Shown piece by piece: positions 34,660 to 44,416 of a DNA stretch of 64,000 nt (positions are counted from its first letter, which is position 1; the number at the start of each line of letters is the position of its first letter). The notes under the pieces were generated by a model. That model saw only the letters and a program-made list of their open reading frames with translations, searched no databases and was not told the DNA's origin. The translations under genes were made by a program, and so were the position numbers. The stretch is from Butyribacter intestini (GTDB lineage: Bacteria; Bacillota; Clostridia; Lachnospirales; Lachnospiraceae), in contig LLKB01000008.1 in NCBI GenBank assembly GCA_001414325.1, positions 28,253 to 92,252 on the forward strand, given 5' to 3'.

Positions 34660-36489
34660 ATGAAAAAAATCTTAAAAATGACATTAAAAGAAAATAAGGT
34701 AAAAAAGAAAACAGAGTCATTTACAAAGACAAATGAAAATCCGACTGAAAAGAATGTGGTGGAAAATAAAAAACAGAAATCCGGGATAAAGAAGTCAAGA
34801 TCAATAGTTACGAGGATTGCATCTCTTGTATATATCAGCATATTTGCTACAGTTATACTTATTGCATTGTTGGTAGTTCCGTATGTGAGTAAAACATTGC
34901 AAAGCAATACAAAATCGACGATGAGTGATGTTGTCAAAACTTTAGGAGAATCTTTTGACAAGCAGATTGACAGAAGTGGCAAGAATGTCGTACTTACAAA
35001 GGTTGCATTGCGAAATGCTTTGAAAGGAGCCGGGATAGAGGGATTGTCAACATCATATATGTATATTATTGATTCTGACAAAAATTATGCATGGCATCCG
35101 GATGAGAATAAAATTGGTTCAAAAGTTGAAGTGCCGGTTATTGAAGGTATTGTAGATAAGATGCTCAATAAAGGCGGTGGTAGTACAAATGGTGGATTTG
35201 TTGATTACAAATATAAAGGAAAAAATAAAACAGCTTCATACCTTACAAGCAATACCGGTGCATTTACATTGGTATTATGTTGCGACAAATCTGAAATAAA
35301 TGCACCGGTAAGAAAAGTGTATGCAAGATCTGCGATTGCTATAATTATTGTAGTTGTGATTATGGGAAGTCTGGCAATAATTATACCGAAGAGAATAGCA
35401 GCACCTATAAAGGATGTAGTATTTTCAATGAACCGTATGGCAGAACTTGATCTGGCACACAGGGACATAAATGTGCATAAGGTTGCAAAGTACAATGACG
35501 AGATGGGTATGCTGGCAAGGTCGGCATTGGTTCTTAAAGAAGAACTTTCAACAATGGCAAAGGCTTTGATGGACAATAGTTCTAAGCTTGATGATGCATC
35601 AGTGTCATTAAAGGACAGTATAGAAAAAGTTGATGATACGGTTTCAAGTATAGAACAAGCTGTTACAGGAATTGCAGATGGGGCAGGAAGTCAGGCATCT
35701 GATACCCAGAGTGCAAATGAAAGTGTTATAAACATTGGTGCAGATATAGACAGATGTACTGATACGATGAATAACCTCTCAGAGTCAGTTGAGAAGATGA
35801 AAAATATGAGTGGGGAGACAATGGCAGTATTAAAAGAGCTTGTTAAGATAAGTGAAAATACTTCAGATGAGATTTCAGTGCTTAAAGAAGAAACATCTAA
35901 AACAAATGTTTCGGCGGAAGCTATAAGGAGTGCAGTTGAGCTGATACAGTCGATAGCTGACCAGACAAGTCTTCTCTCGCTTAATGCTTCTATAGAAGCT
36001 GCACGAGCCGGAGAACACGGAAAAGGCTTTGCAGTAGTGGCAGATGAGATAAGAAGCCTTTCTGAGAGCAGTATGAACAGTGCAGACGAGATAGAGAGGA
36101 TTGTGTCAGAGCTATTGGAAAACTCCAATGTAAGCGTTGAGAGAATGGCAACAGTAAGTGATGATGTTTCAATACAGATTGACAAACTTGGAAATACAAG
36201 AAAATCATTTAAGGGGCTTACAAACGAAACTGACAAGGTTATAGAACTTACAGATAGTATTTCAAAGCAGATAAATGAGATAAACAATGCAAAGAACAAT
36301 GTAAGTTCGGTTCTTGAAAGCCTTTCAGCAATAGCTGAACAAAATGCAGCAAGCACAGAAGAAACATCCGCATCAGTTCAGGAGATTGGAGCTTCGATTG
36401 ATGTTATAGGAGATAGTGCAAATGATTTGCAAAATCTTGCAGCGGATATGAGTGATTACATAAAGAAGTTCAGATTGTATGAGGACTAA
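34660..36489 (+). CDS. Methyl-accepting chemotaxis protein
   Basis: 609 residues. An unusual ~45-residue Lys-rich cytoplasmic N-terminus precedes TM1 (about 48-72). A small periplasmic-type single Cache sensor ([19 protein letters not shown]) and TM2 (about 225-248) follow, then HAMP and the signalling domain. Its tip [33 protein letters not shown] binds CheA/CheW. The C-terminal methylation helices are intact. The ATG at 34660 has GGAGGGG upstream; the ATG at 34645 overlaps that site. It reports an external ligand to the chemotaxis apparatus, implying a motile cell. The receptor is monocistronic. Confidence 0.93.
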   Translation: MKKILKMTLKENKVKKKTESFTKTNENPTEKNVVENKKQKSGIKKSRSIVTRIASLVYISIFATVILIALLVVPYVSKTLQSNTKSTMSDVVKTLGESFDKQIDRSGKNVVLTKVALRNALKGAGIEGLSTSYMYIIDSDKNYAWHPDENKIGSKVEVPVIEGIVDKMLNKGGGSTNGGFVDYKYKGKNKTASYLTSNTGAFTLVLCCDKSEINAPVRKVYARSAIAIIIVVVIMGSLAIIIPKRIAAPIKDVVFSMNRMAELDLAHRDINVHKVAKYNDEMGMLARSALVLKEELSTMAKALMDNSSKLDDASVSLKDSIEKVDDTVSSIEQAVTGIADGAGSQASDTQSANESVINIGADIDRCTDTMNNLSESVEKMKNMSGETMAVLKELVKISENTSDEISVLKEETSKTNVSAEAIRSAVELIQSIADQTSLLSLNASIEAARAGEHGKGFAVVADEIRSLSESSMNSADEIERIVSELLENSNVSVERMATVSDDVSIQIDKLGNTRKSFKGLTNETDKVIELTDSISKQINEINNAKNNVSSVLESLSAIAEQNAASTEETSASVQEIGASIDVIGDSANDLQNLAADMSDYIKKFRLYED

Positions 36490-36557
36490 AGTTTGAATGT
36501 GGGTTGCGAATATCTGCTTAACTAAAAAATAAAATCAGGCATCAAAGTGAATATAAT

Positions 36558-36591
36558 AAAAAGAAGCGGCAAGGTTTTGCTGCTTCTTTTT
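36558..36591 (+). terminator. Rho-independent terminator
   Basis: AAAAAGAAGCGGCAA pairs with TTGCTGCTTCTTTTT (one G-U) with a 4-nt loop and T-run; about 70 bp after the receptor stop. Confidence 0.85.
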
Positions 36592-36601
36592 GTGCTATAT
36601 T

Positions 36602-36785
36602 GTAACAGTTCAGCCATAAAAAGGTGATTGGCAATACAACGAGCTTGTTCTTTGTATTGTTAAGTACCTTTTTATGGTAGAATAGCCTTTCATTTCTGAA
36701 ATGAAATAAATATAAGCTGCAAAGCAGCGACTGACAGCTCGCTGGCAGGTTTATGAATGTAAGAAATGAAAGGCTGAACTGTTAC
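36602..36785. repeat. Palindromic element, family A, full copy (forward orientation)
   Basis: 184 bp bounded by GTAACAGTTCAGCC and GGCTGAACTGTTAC. The interior runs in the opposite direction to the copies at 25612 and 44644 and contains GCTGCAAAGCAGC and AGCGACTGACAGCTCGCT hairpins. It lies between two convergent chemotaxis receptor genes. Confidence 0.85.
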
Positions 36786-36881
36786 ATTATATAGTATAAA
36801 TGATACATTGCAAGTTGGTAATTGAATTATAAGTGTCAACACTAAAATAAATATTGCAATGTAAAGTTGGCTTATAAGGGA

Positions 36882-38615
36882 TTAGAGAGAAACAAATCTG
36901 TCTGCCTCGTCCTTTAATTCATTTGCAATCTGCTCATTTTCATGCATCTCATTTGAGATAGCCTCAATGCCGGATACAAGGTCTGTTGTGTTTGTTGCAA
37001 CATTTGTAATTCCGTTTGTGCTTTCTTCAACGGCTGTAGATATACCATTTAAAGACTCTGAAACATTTGACATGGCTTCTTTAATAGATGATGCCATAGT
37101 GTTAAACTTAGTTACTATTTCGGTGACATGCTCAGCATCATCACTGTACTGGTGTCCTGATTTGACAAATCCGACATAATCTTCCAAAACATTGTTTGTT
37201 ATGTAGTCTATCATTTGGTTTGAATTTTGAGTAAGTTCTTTAACGGCTATAATAACCATACTGTTGATATTTTGGATATTGTTTGCTGCTTCACGGCTTG
37301 AATCTGCAAGCTGGCGGATTTCATCAGCTACAACAGCAAAGCCCTTTCCGGCTTCACCTGCTCTTGCAGCTTCGATAGAAGCATTTAACGCAAGAAGATT
37401 TGTCTGGTTGGATATGTCTAATATGTCTTTTGTAAGGTCATTGACCTTATCAACACTCTTGCTTTCTTCAATAGCTTTTTCAAGGCTTTGAACGATTCCG
37501 CTTATAATTTCATTGGCGGTATTTCCGTTGTCTACAGCTGTTTTTTCAAGTGCATTTGCACGCTCTTTCATTTCATTTACATAATCAAGAAGCTTAACAG
37601 ACTCGTCTGAGAGGTCTGTGACATTTGAATCTACATCATTTGTGTTATCGTTTACCGAGATAACAGTGGCAGACACTTCTTCCATTGCAGATGAAAGTTC
37701 TTCCATAACTGCTGATATATCACATGAATTATCATTGGCTTTGACAACCTTGTTAGATACGGTACCGACAATATTTTCAAGCTTGTTAGTATTGCTGGTG
37801 ATTTTTTTCATAATCTCCTGTAAAGTTTCAATAAACTTATTTATATCATCACCTATTATACCAATCTCGTCTTTTGCTCTGATGTTAAGTCGTTTTGTAA
37901 GATCGCCATTGCCGGTATTTATGTTTTCTATAATTTCAGCAAGTGCTTTGTTCATACCTGCAACGGGACGACATATAGACATATAGCAGATATAGAGTAC
38001 ACTAAAACCAAGTATTAAACCAATGACAAGAAGTGTAATGCCTGTTATCTGGCTTGCACTATGTACACTTTTTTGTTTTGCAACACCTGCATCCATTGCT
38101 TTCTGATTCGCATCCTGCATTTCAGTTATATTATCTTCAATTTTTTGCGACTGTGTGAAGAGTGTGTTATTTGCCATCTCAGCAGCTAAAGTACCCTGAC
38201 CTGCGGTACTGGCATTAAGTGCAGTGTTAAAATCTTTGAGGTACTTATCATAATTTGACTTAAATTCATTGAAGTTGTCTTCTTCCTGACCTGCATCAAG
38301 TGTTTTCTCAAACTGGGTACAGAGATTTGAAATCTCTTTTGTTCTCGTTTTGTAGTTTTGGACAAGGCTTGATTTTACGCTGTCGTCAGTAGATATGCAA
38401 TGTTTATAGATTATGCTGTTTAATGACTCAAATTTCTCTGATATATCACCGAGCAATACAAGGCTTTTGGAATAATTGTCAGAAATTTCAGTACCGACAT
38501 TTAGCATATTGTTGGCTATGCTAATAGAGGTTAAACTTGATAATGCAAGAAGAACCACTATCACAGCGACAGGAAGCATAATTTTGATTTTTATGCTTGT
38601 GTTTTTTAGTTTCAT
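36882..38615 (-). CDS. Methyl-accepting chemotaxis protein, four-helix-bundle sensor
   Basis: 577 residues. TM1 (about 12-32) is followed by a ~155-residue helical ligand domain of the 4HB_MCP type, TM2 (about 190-212) and HAMP ([16 protein letters not shown]). The signalling domain tip is [34 protein letters not shown] near residue 400. The C-terminal methylation helices are present. GAAGGGAG precedes the ATG. It is convergent with, and sensorily different from, the receptor ending at 36489. Small hairpins (GGGCA/TGCCC at 38675-38690) lie in its leader. Confidence 0.93.
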   Translation of the reverse strand: MKLKNTSIKIKIMLPVAVIVVLLALSSLTSISIANNMLNVGTEISDNYSKSLVLLGDISEKFESLNSIIYKHCISTDDSVKSSLVQNYKTRTKEISNLCTQFEKTLDAGQEEDNFNEFKSNYDKYLKDFNTALNASTAGQGTLAAEMANNTLFTQSQKIEDNITEMQDANQKAMDAGVAKQKSVHSASQITGITLLVIGLILGFSVLYICYMSICRPVAGMNKALAEIIENINTGNGDLTKRLNIRAKDEIGIIGDDINKFIETLQEIMKKITSNTNKLENIVGTVSNKVVKANDNSCDISAVMEELSSAMEEVSATVISVNDNTNDVDSNVTDLSDESVKLLDYVNEMKERANALEKTAVDNGNTANEIISGIVQSLEKAIEESKSVDKVNDLTKDILDISNQTNLLALNASIEAARAGEAGKGFAVVADEIRQLADSSREAANNIQNINSMVIIAVKELTQNSNQMIDYITNNVLEDYVGFVKSGHQYSDDAEHVTEIVTKFNTMASSIKEAMSNVSESLNGISTAVEESTNGITNVATNTTDLVSGIEAISNEMHENEQIANELKDEADRFVSL

Positions 38616-39033
38616 AATAAATTTCTCCCTTCATCGTCCATAATATATTTTTATGTATCTTAGACATAAAAATTGGGCAAAAAAATGCCCTGACATTAGT
38701 ATATAAAACCGCAATACATATGTATTTATTTTACAACATTTTAGATTTATTTTAAATACAATTTTTAGGATAAATATAGTAATAATTTGGCATGTTTTTA
38801 CAGTGATTTTTTGTGATTTTGAGGAAAAATAAAGATAGTGAAAATGAGAAGTAAAATGAAATTAAGTGTAAAAATATAATTTGAAGTTATATAATATTTT
38901 TTGCGTGTATGTTGCGAAGTATGGTAAAATAGATGTAAGCAATAATGGTATGAGATATGACGGTATTTTAAAATTGTCAGGCGGGTAGCAGAGCGGATTG
39001 CGAATATCTGTCTATGAAGGAGGTGTAGGAAGT
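38616..39033. other. Divergent intergenic region
   Basis: Very AT-rich. A plausible plus-strand promoter, TTGCGT-18-TAAAAT, lies near 38911-38940. The 24-bp motif shared with 22082-22105 occupies 38987-39010, directly before the hydrolase ribosome binding site. No gene was seen. Confidence 0.45.
38987..39010 (+). repeat. 24-bp motif shared with 22082-22105
   Basis: AGCAGAGCGGATTGCGAATA plus TCTG here; the minus-strand copy at 22082-22105 differs at two positions. The core CGGATT-x-CGAATATCCG is near-palindromic, and a partial copy (TTGCGAATATCTG) sits near 36504-36516. All lie in untranslated regions. Confidence 0.6.
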
Positions 39034-40002
39034 ATGGAGTATTTTAAGGATAATGATTTTTTTGAAAAAATGGAAAAGGTGGCAGTTCCAAAGCTGGATG
39101 CGGCAAGGACAAGCGGATATTATACTGCATATGATGGAATAAAAATATATTATGATAAATTTAAAAATAAAAATGAGAAAGCAATAATTGTAATTTCTCA
39201 TGGATTTTGTGAATTTGCGGAAAAATTTGAGGAAGTCATATATTATTTTTTGTGCAAGGGATACTCGGTATATATTCCGGAGCACAGAGGGCATGGCAAT
39301 TCTGACAGGGAGACTGATGATCTGTCAAAGGTATATGTAGATGGTTTTGATAAATATGTAAATGATTTTTACGGGTTTGTGAGAGACATTGTAAGAAATG
39401 AAAATCTGGGCAAAAAAATGGTACTGTATGCACATTCGATGGGAGGTGCGATAGGTGCACTCGTGCTTGAGCAATATCCTGAACTGTTTGATTGTGCAGT
39501 GCTTACTTCTCCTATGTTAAAAATGAAATTTAATGGTATTCCTGAATTTGTTGCAAATCTTTTGAGAATTTATGCGGCAATTTTCCCGGTAAAATTAAAA
39601 TATGTACCCGGTCAGAGTGCATTTGATGGCGTTAGAGATGAAAAATTTGGCTGCTGTACATCAGGTGAGAGATATGAGTATATATTCAGAAAGCGTGAAA
39701 AGAATGACAGGTACCATATGAATGGTGCGACTTACGGCTGGAGTATAAGTGCGATGAAAGCGACAAAAAAGCTCCAAAGAGAAGCAGAGAAGGTGAAAAT
39801 ACCGGTATTGCTTTTTCAGGCATCGGATGATGACTTAGTGGATAATAGAGGACAGAACAGGTTTGCAGAGAAAAATAAAAATGTTATCCTGATACAGATA
39901 CCAAACTCAAAGCATGAGATATACGGTTCAACTTATAATACAATAAAATGGTATTATGAGGTTATATGGAAATTTTTAGATAAACATTTAGGAGGAAAGT
40001 GA
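39034..40002 (+). CDS. Alpha/beta hydrolase (monoacylglycerol lipase-like)
   Basis: 322 residues. The serine hydrolase fold shows the oxyanion strand VISHGFCEFAEKFEE, PEHRGHGNSDR, the nucleophile elbow AHSMGGAIGAL (Ser near residue 139), an Asp in LFQASDDDLVD and a His in NSKHEIYGS. The closest family by motifs is monoacylglycerol lipase/lysophospholipase L2. It has no signal peptide, so it is cytoplasmic. The ATG at 39034 has AGGAGG upstream. The stop TGA overlaps a possible GTG start of the BlaR1-like gene, so translation is coupled. Confidence 0.88.
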   Translation: MEYFKDNDFFEKMEKVAVPKLDAARTSGYYTAYDGIKIYYDKFKNKNEKAIIVISHGFCEFAEKFEEVIYYFLCKGYSVYIPEHRGHGNSDRETDDLSKVYVDGFDKYVNDFYGFVRDIVRNENLGKKMVLYAHSMGGAIGALVLEQYPELFDCAVLTSPMLKMKFNGIPEFVANLLRIYAAIFPVKLKYVPGQSAFDGVRDEKFGCCTSGERYEYIFRKREKNDRYHMNGATYGWSISAMKATKKLQREAEKVKIPVLLFQASDDDLVDNRGQNRFAEKNKNVILIQIPNSKHEIYGSTYNTIKWYYEVIWKFLDKHLGGK

Positions 40003-40004
40003 CA

Positions 40005-42218
40005 TTGAAATTGTTGTATGGTTTATTTTATACTTCTTTTTCACTGGCAGTTGTGTCGGCATTTGCTCTTGTGGTTGTTTTGCTGATAAGATTTATAATA
40101 GTTAAAGTACCTAAAAAGTATTTTATGTGTCTGTGGTGGCTTTTTTTGATAAGGAGCATATGTCCGGTGTCATTGTCGAGTATATATTCACTGTCATCAG
40201 GAATAAATAGAAAATTTCATATATTTCTTGAGTTGATAGGACTTTCATTTGATGAACAGGGCGGAGTGCTGACAGGCTGGCAGAGTGTTTTTGTGCGGCA
40301 GTTTACGGTAAATACAAATTTTAGATTTTGCAGTATCATGTGGGCCGCAGGTGTTTTGTTCATATGGATATACACATTAGTAAAGCAGACCGGGATAAGA
40401 AAGTGGCTTCAAAAGGCTGAAAGACTGGATGGAAGTATATATCAGCATGAGAAACTTAATATTCCGGTAATGACAGGTGTTTTCAGATTAAAGAAATATC
40501 TTCCGGGCAAGATGAATGTTTCCGAGGCAAAATATGTGTTAAGGCATATGGAGATACATGAGGAGAGACATGACGGTGTGCTAAGGGCAGCAGCTTTTAT
40601 TGTGTTGTCGCTGCAATGGTTTAATCCGTTTATGTGGCTTGCTCATTATTTTATCTTAAGAGATATTGAGACAGCGGCAGACGAGGATACGCTTAGTTAT
40701 TTTGGATACGATGACAGGGCGAAATATGCACAGGAAATACTGAATATGAACAAGGGGAAAAAAGTTATAAGACCATCTCTTGTGACTTTTCAGGAAAACC
40801 GTATTGACGACCGTGCATCAAAGATGCTTTATCAGAATAAGATAAAGAAAAAAGACAGACAGGTAGTAGTGCTTGTTGTCCTAATATTCTTTATCTGGTG
40901 GTTTATGTTAAGACCGCTATATATGTTGTGGGAGGGCAGTTTAGACACAACGGTAGACAACAGCATTTCGCAGACAGAAGAACCGTTATTTGATAAAACA
41001 AAACAGGTTGTCGTTGCACAGACTAATGTTAAGAGTGCAGACGGCTTGTCAAAGGTCATAAAGATAGTAATGACGGATGGGCAGCAGGAAGATTCAGGTT
41101 ATGATGGTGAGTTTAAGCTTGTTTTGGAGGACACGGAGGGAAATAAGCTTGCCGAGGAAAATTTAAACGGACAGTTTGGTGAGAATAAGAATGATAAGCT
41201 GCACTTTGAAAAGAATGTTGCATTGCATATATCAGATTATAACAGCGATAAGGTAAATGAAGTTGCGATAGGTCAGGATATAGAATTTACTGATGAAAAT
41301 CTTAACGCTTTGCTTGGCAGAGAGCCAAAGAAGAAAGAGAAAAATAAAATAAAGAGTATTCAGAAGTATTATATCTGGAATATCGAGGCTGACAAGCTGC
41401 AATGTGTGTCTGAGCCGATTTATACGGCAGACAAGACGGGTGCGGAGGCTAATTCCTGTGAATTTAAGATACCAAAGGGAACTAATGGAGTTATAAAAGT
41501 AAAAGTTTTAAAAAACAAGTTTTATTATGTATGGGATGGTACTAATGAAATGTTTGTAAGAAAAGAACTTACAAAAAAACAGCTCAAAAAATATAAAAAA
41601 GACAGCGACAAAACCGATGAAAGCGGAGAAAAGAGCGTTCATTCCTTAAAGAATGACAGTGACAGGGAGAGTGTAAGAGTTGTAACTCAAAAGGACTCAA
41701 CCGGTTCAGAGGAAATAAAAAATATTGTTATATCTCCAAACGGTGCATCAAAGAAAATAAGTAATATTAAAGGATATTATTGTGAACTTCAGTGGGTGCA
41801 GACAACGGATAATGAGGAAAACAGGTATGCTGTGCTTACATACAATGGCATAAAGTCACAGACATTTGTTGTATTTGATACAAAGCTGAAAGAGATATAT
41901 TATAAACAGGAGGACGGAAACAGTGCTTTAAGCAGTGTGTTTGACCGTTACAATGGAAATCAGAATGACATTGCGTTTAACAAAGATGATTTGGTTGTAT
42001 ATACTCTACAGGAAAAGGAAAACGATGTGTTAAAAATCGGATTTGCCGCCAATGCAAAGGATAATGTGGTCGTAAAGGGAAGTTATAAGTATGATGTCGA
42101 AAAGAAAAATCAATACGACTTCAATTATTCGCAGACTTCAGCAGCAAATGCAGGCAGCAGTAACAACGATACGGGAGCATCAGCGACAGAAAGCCCGACG
42201 GCTTCAGCAAGTCAATAA
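40005..42218 (+). CDS. BlaR1/MecR1-like M56 family membrane metallopeptidase
   Basis: 737 residues. Three N-terminal TM helices precede the M56 zinc peptidase motif HEERH near residue 185, with LQWFNPFMWLAHYFILRDIETAADE supplying the third ligand region. A fourth TM follows near 285-305. The ~430-residue extracellular part is not a penicillin-binding domain; it is polar, Lys/Asp-rich and unrecognised. M56 sensors normally work with a BlaI/MecI repressor, but none lies nearby. The start may be TTG at 40005 (GGAGG nine bases upstream) or GTG at 39999. A terminator follows. Confidence 0.82.
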   Translation: MKLLYGLFYTSFSLAVVSAFALVVVLLIRFIIVKVPKKYFMCLWWLFLIRSICPVSLSSIYSLSSGINRKFHIFLELIGLSFDEQGGVLTGWQSVFVRQFTVNTNFRFCSIMWAAGVLFIWIYTLVKQTGIRKWLQKAERLDGSIYQHEKLNIPVMTGVFRLKKYLPGKMNVSEAKYVLRHMEIHEERHDGVLRAAAFIVLSLQWFNPFMWLAHYFILRDIETAADEDTLSYFGYDDRAKYAQEILNMNKGKKVIRPSLVTFQENRIDDRASKMLYQNKIKKKDRQVVVLVVLIFFIWWFMLRPLYMLWEGSLDTTVDNSISQTEEPLFDKTKQVVVAQTNVKSADGLSKVIKIVMTDGQQEDSGYDGEFKLVLEDTEGNKLAEENLNGQFGENKNDKLHFEKNVALHISDYNSDKVNEVAIGQDIEFTDENLNALLGREPKKKEKNKIKSIQKYYIWNIEADKLQCVSEPIYTADKTGAEANSCEFKIPKGTNGVIKVKVLKNKFYYVWDGTNEMFVRKELTKKQLKKYKKDSDKTDESGEKSVHSLKNDSDRESVRVVTQKDSTGSEEIKNIVISPNGASKKISNIKGYYCELQWVQTTDNEENRYAVLTYNGIKSQTFVVFDTKLKEIYYKQEDGNSALSSVFDRYNGNQNDIAFNKDDLVVYTLQEKENDVLKIGFAANAKDNVVVKGSYKYDVEKKNQYDFNYSQTSAANAGSSNNDTGASATESPTASASQ

Positions 42219-42234
42219 GATAATAAAAGAGTTA

Positions 42235-42280
42235 AAAACAGGCTTTTTGTTATTATTAAAAATAGCAGAAAGCCTGTTTT
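42235..42280 (+). terminator. Rho-independent terminator
   Basis: AAAACAGGCTTT pairs perfectly with AAAGCCTGTTTT, 16 bp after the M56 gene stop. Confidence 0.8.
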
Positions 42281-42322
42281 GGCATATGTAAAATTTTATC
42301 AATAAAAAGGAACTGTCTGTTT

Positions 42323-42943
42323 TTAAGCAAAAAGACCAAGATCAAGGATTGCATCGGCGAGGTGTCTGTGGCCGGATGCATCCATATGTTCCATATCATC
42401 AGTGCTGTAGGAAGATACATCAGATGCAGCTAGAAAGTGGCAGCCGTATTTGTCAGCTATCTTTTTATATACATCTTTAAGTTTGTGTGATGTTTTTACG
42501 GAGTTTTTGTTAAACTCAGGGTCAAACTCGGGCTTCCAGACATCATCACCAAGTACGATAGGTGACATGAGCAGTATGTCTAAAGACGAATCATACTTTT
42601 TAATCTGTGATATAAGCTTTTCAATACCTTTGCCGATAAGACCGGCAGAGGCATTATAATATGTCTTGCAGTCGTTTGTGCCAAGCATAAGTATTACATA
42701 ATCTATAGGTGAGTGTGATTCAAGGAGTGCCGGAAGCATATCTATACCGCGTCTGTTGTCACGAAGCTCATCTTCAAAGATGGTAGTGCGTCCACAGAGT
42801 CCTTCTTCAACTATTTTATATCCGTTAGGGAAAAGTGCCGACTCAAGAATACCGGTCCAGCGTGTGCTGCGGTCAAATCTTGATGTTGTACCCGGTATAA
42901 GTCCATAAGTATTTGAATCTCCAAAACATAATATCTCTTTCAT
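42323..42943 (-). CDS. SGNH/GDSL hydrolase
   Basis: 206 residues. Block I is FGDSNTYG (nucleophile Ser), block II carries the Gly in EEGLCGRTT, block III is MLGTNDCK, and block V is HMDASGHRHLADAI with the catalytic Asp-x-x-His. No signal peptide is present, so it is intracellular. It resembles arylesterase-type SGNH enzymes that deacylate esters or acetylated sugars. AGGAGGG precedes the ATG. Confidence 0.9.
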   Translation of the reverse strand: MKEILCFGDSNTYGLIPGTTSRFDRSTRWTGILESALFPNGYKIVEEGLCGRTTIFEDELRDNRRGIDMLPALLESHSPIDYVILMLGTNDCKTYYNASAGLIGKGIEKLISQIKKYDSSLDILLMSPIVLGDDVWKPEFDPEFNKNSVKTSHKLKDVYKKIADKYGCHFLAASDVSSYSTDDMEHMDASGHRHLADAILDLGLFA

Positions 42944-43050
42944 GACAAACCCTCCTAATTTTTTAAATCATACTATTCATACTAAACTGATAGGATATAT
43001 ATGATTATAAGGGTGGAGTTATGATTTGTCAAGGAAAAAATATAATAAAA

Positions 43051-43074
43051 AGAAATGAGAGGCTGAACTGTTAC
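43051..43074. repeat. Remnant end of a family A element
   Basis: GGCTGAACTGTTAC preceded by AGAAATGAGA matches the right end of the copy at 36602-36785. The other ~160 bp are missing. Confidence 0.6.
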
Positions 43075-43111
43075 AATGGATTGAAGATATAGGATTGAAA
43101 TGGGTAAAATA

Positions 43112-43137
43112 AAAAACACCGCTTATGCGGTGTTTTT
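43112..43137 (-). terminator. Rho-independent terminator
   Basis: AAAAACACCGC, TTAT, GCGGTGTTTTT. On the minus strand six U follow the stem, ending the NlpC/P60 gene transcript. Confidence 0.85.
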
Positions 43138-43177
43138 AAGAAAGAGATTTATGAAAAGAATAATATTATAAAAAATA

Positions 43178-44281
43178 TTATTTCTTATAAACAATTCGTC
43201 TTGCACATTTAGGTCTAGAGTAATTGTATTTTGAAATCTTGATACCTGTCCTTGGATTGCTTGCATGAACGATGCGTCCACTTCCAATATACATAGCAAC
43301 ATGATTTACTCTGCCTGTACCGTGTGTGTAGAAAAGAAGATCTCCCGGTCTGAGATTTGAAAAACTTACTCTCTTTCCGTATGTTGACTGTTCACGAGAA
43401 GTTCTAGGAATTCTGTAACCGAACTTTCTGTAAACACTCATTGTAAATCCTGAACAGTCAGTTCCGTGTGTAAGGCTTGTTCCTCCCCATACATAACGAT
43501 TGCCTACAAATCGCTGTGCATAAACAGAAGCCTGATAGCCTTTAAGTGAACCATATCTTCTTGCTCTAACACCGTTAAGAGTGAGAGCGTTGCTGAATTT
43601 ATAATAAGCTGTCATAGATGAAAGACTGTCTGTAAAACCTGTCTTTTTACCTGACTTAACTTTTACCCATCCGTTATTGTAAGTCTTAACTAATTTATAA
43701 CTCTTTCCTGCTTTAAGGCTTGTAAGAGTTTTTGCTGAAGAACTCTTTGATTTCTTTAAGGAAACTTTTTTTGCTGACTTGTTTACTTTTACATATGCAG
43801 TACCATATTTGTTTGCAACCTTAGCTGCCTTTGCACCTATTGCAAAATATTTTTTGCATACATAACCTGAAACTCGTCCGGATTTAACCTTGAGCCAGCT
43901 TTTGTTTGTAGAACCGATGATGTTGACTTTATATCCTTTATAAAGTCTTCCGACAACCTTAGTCTTTGTACCGGCACCTTTGTTTACATTAACAAATCCA
44001 GTCTTTTTAGTAACAATACCAAGTTTATTGAAATTTGTTGTAACCTTTATAGCTGAACCAGTTACTACATCAGTAGTGTTGTTATCATTATTGTTATTGT
44101 CGTCTACATCAGTAGTATTATCACCATTATTAATCTCGTCGCTTAAAAAAGACATACCGGGAATTGTTGCTGCTTTTGTTTCAGCAGGTGATGTACTAAA
44201 CGAAGTAAGTACACAGGCAACAGACAATGTAAGTGCTGTTCCAAGTGATAATGCCTTTTTTGTCAAGCCTTCCTTAAACAT
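43178..44281 (-). CDS. Secreted NlpC/P60 peptidoglycan hydrolase with SH3-like domains
   Basis: 367 residues. The signal peptide is KKALSLGTALTLSVACVLT with a cut near AETKA. An Asn/Asp-rich linker is followed by three bacterial SH3-like repeats (FVNVNKGAGTKTKVVGRLYK, SWLKVKSGRVSGYVCKKYF). The C-terminal NlpC/P60 domain has HGTDCSGFTMSVYRKFG (catalytic Cys near 275) and RVNHVAMYIGSGRIVHASN (catalytic His near 328). It cuts stem peptides of peptidoglycan. The ATG at 44281 has GGAGG upstream. A consensus-like promoter with an overlapping inverted repeat lies ~110 bp before it. Confidence 0.92.
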   Translation of the reverse strand: MFKEGLTKKALSLGTALTLSVACVLTSFSTSPAETKAATIPGMSFLSDEINNGDNTTDVDDNNNNDNNTTDVVTGSAIKVTTNFNKLGIVTKKTGFVNVNKGAGTKTKVVGRLYKGYKVNIIGSTNKSWLKVKSGRVSGYVCKKYFAIGAKAAKVANKYGTAYVKVNKSAKKVSLKKSKSSSAKTLTSLKAGKSYKLVKTYNNGWVKVKSGKKTGFTDSLSSMTAYYKFSNALTLNGVRARRYGSLKGYQASVYAQRFVGNRYVWGGTSLTHGTDCSGFTMSVYRKFGYRIPRTSREQSTYGKRVSFSNLRPGDLLFYTHGTGRVNHVAMYIGSGRIVHASNPRTGIKISKYNYSRPKCARRIVYKK

Positions 44282-44353
44282 ATTATCCTCCATAATTTTT
44301 TGATATTATAATAATTTGTGTGTATTTTTAAAAGAATATGTAATGAATTATTT

Positions 44354-44416
44354 AAGTTTGTTACAAAAATATTACATCACGATTTTTATTGTAACAACTT
44401 AATATGTATTTGTCAA
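44354..44416 (-). promoter_or_regulatory. Promoter with overlapping inverted repeat for the NlpC/P60 gene
   Basis: On the minus strand, TTGACA (44411-44416), 17 bp, then TACAAT (44388-44393). The arms AAGTTGTTACAA (44389-44400) and TTGTAACAAACTT (44354-44366) pair across the -10 and start site, a possible operator or leader hairpin. Confidence 0.65.

Noticed and set aside
35691..36356. 221-codon open frame on the minus strand
   Set aside because: Lies wholly inside the well-supported chemotaxis receptor and reads as Ser/Leu-rich complement of a coiled coil.
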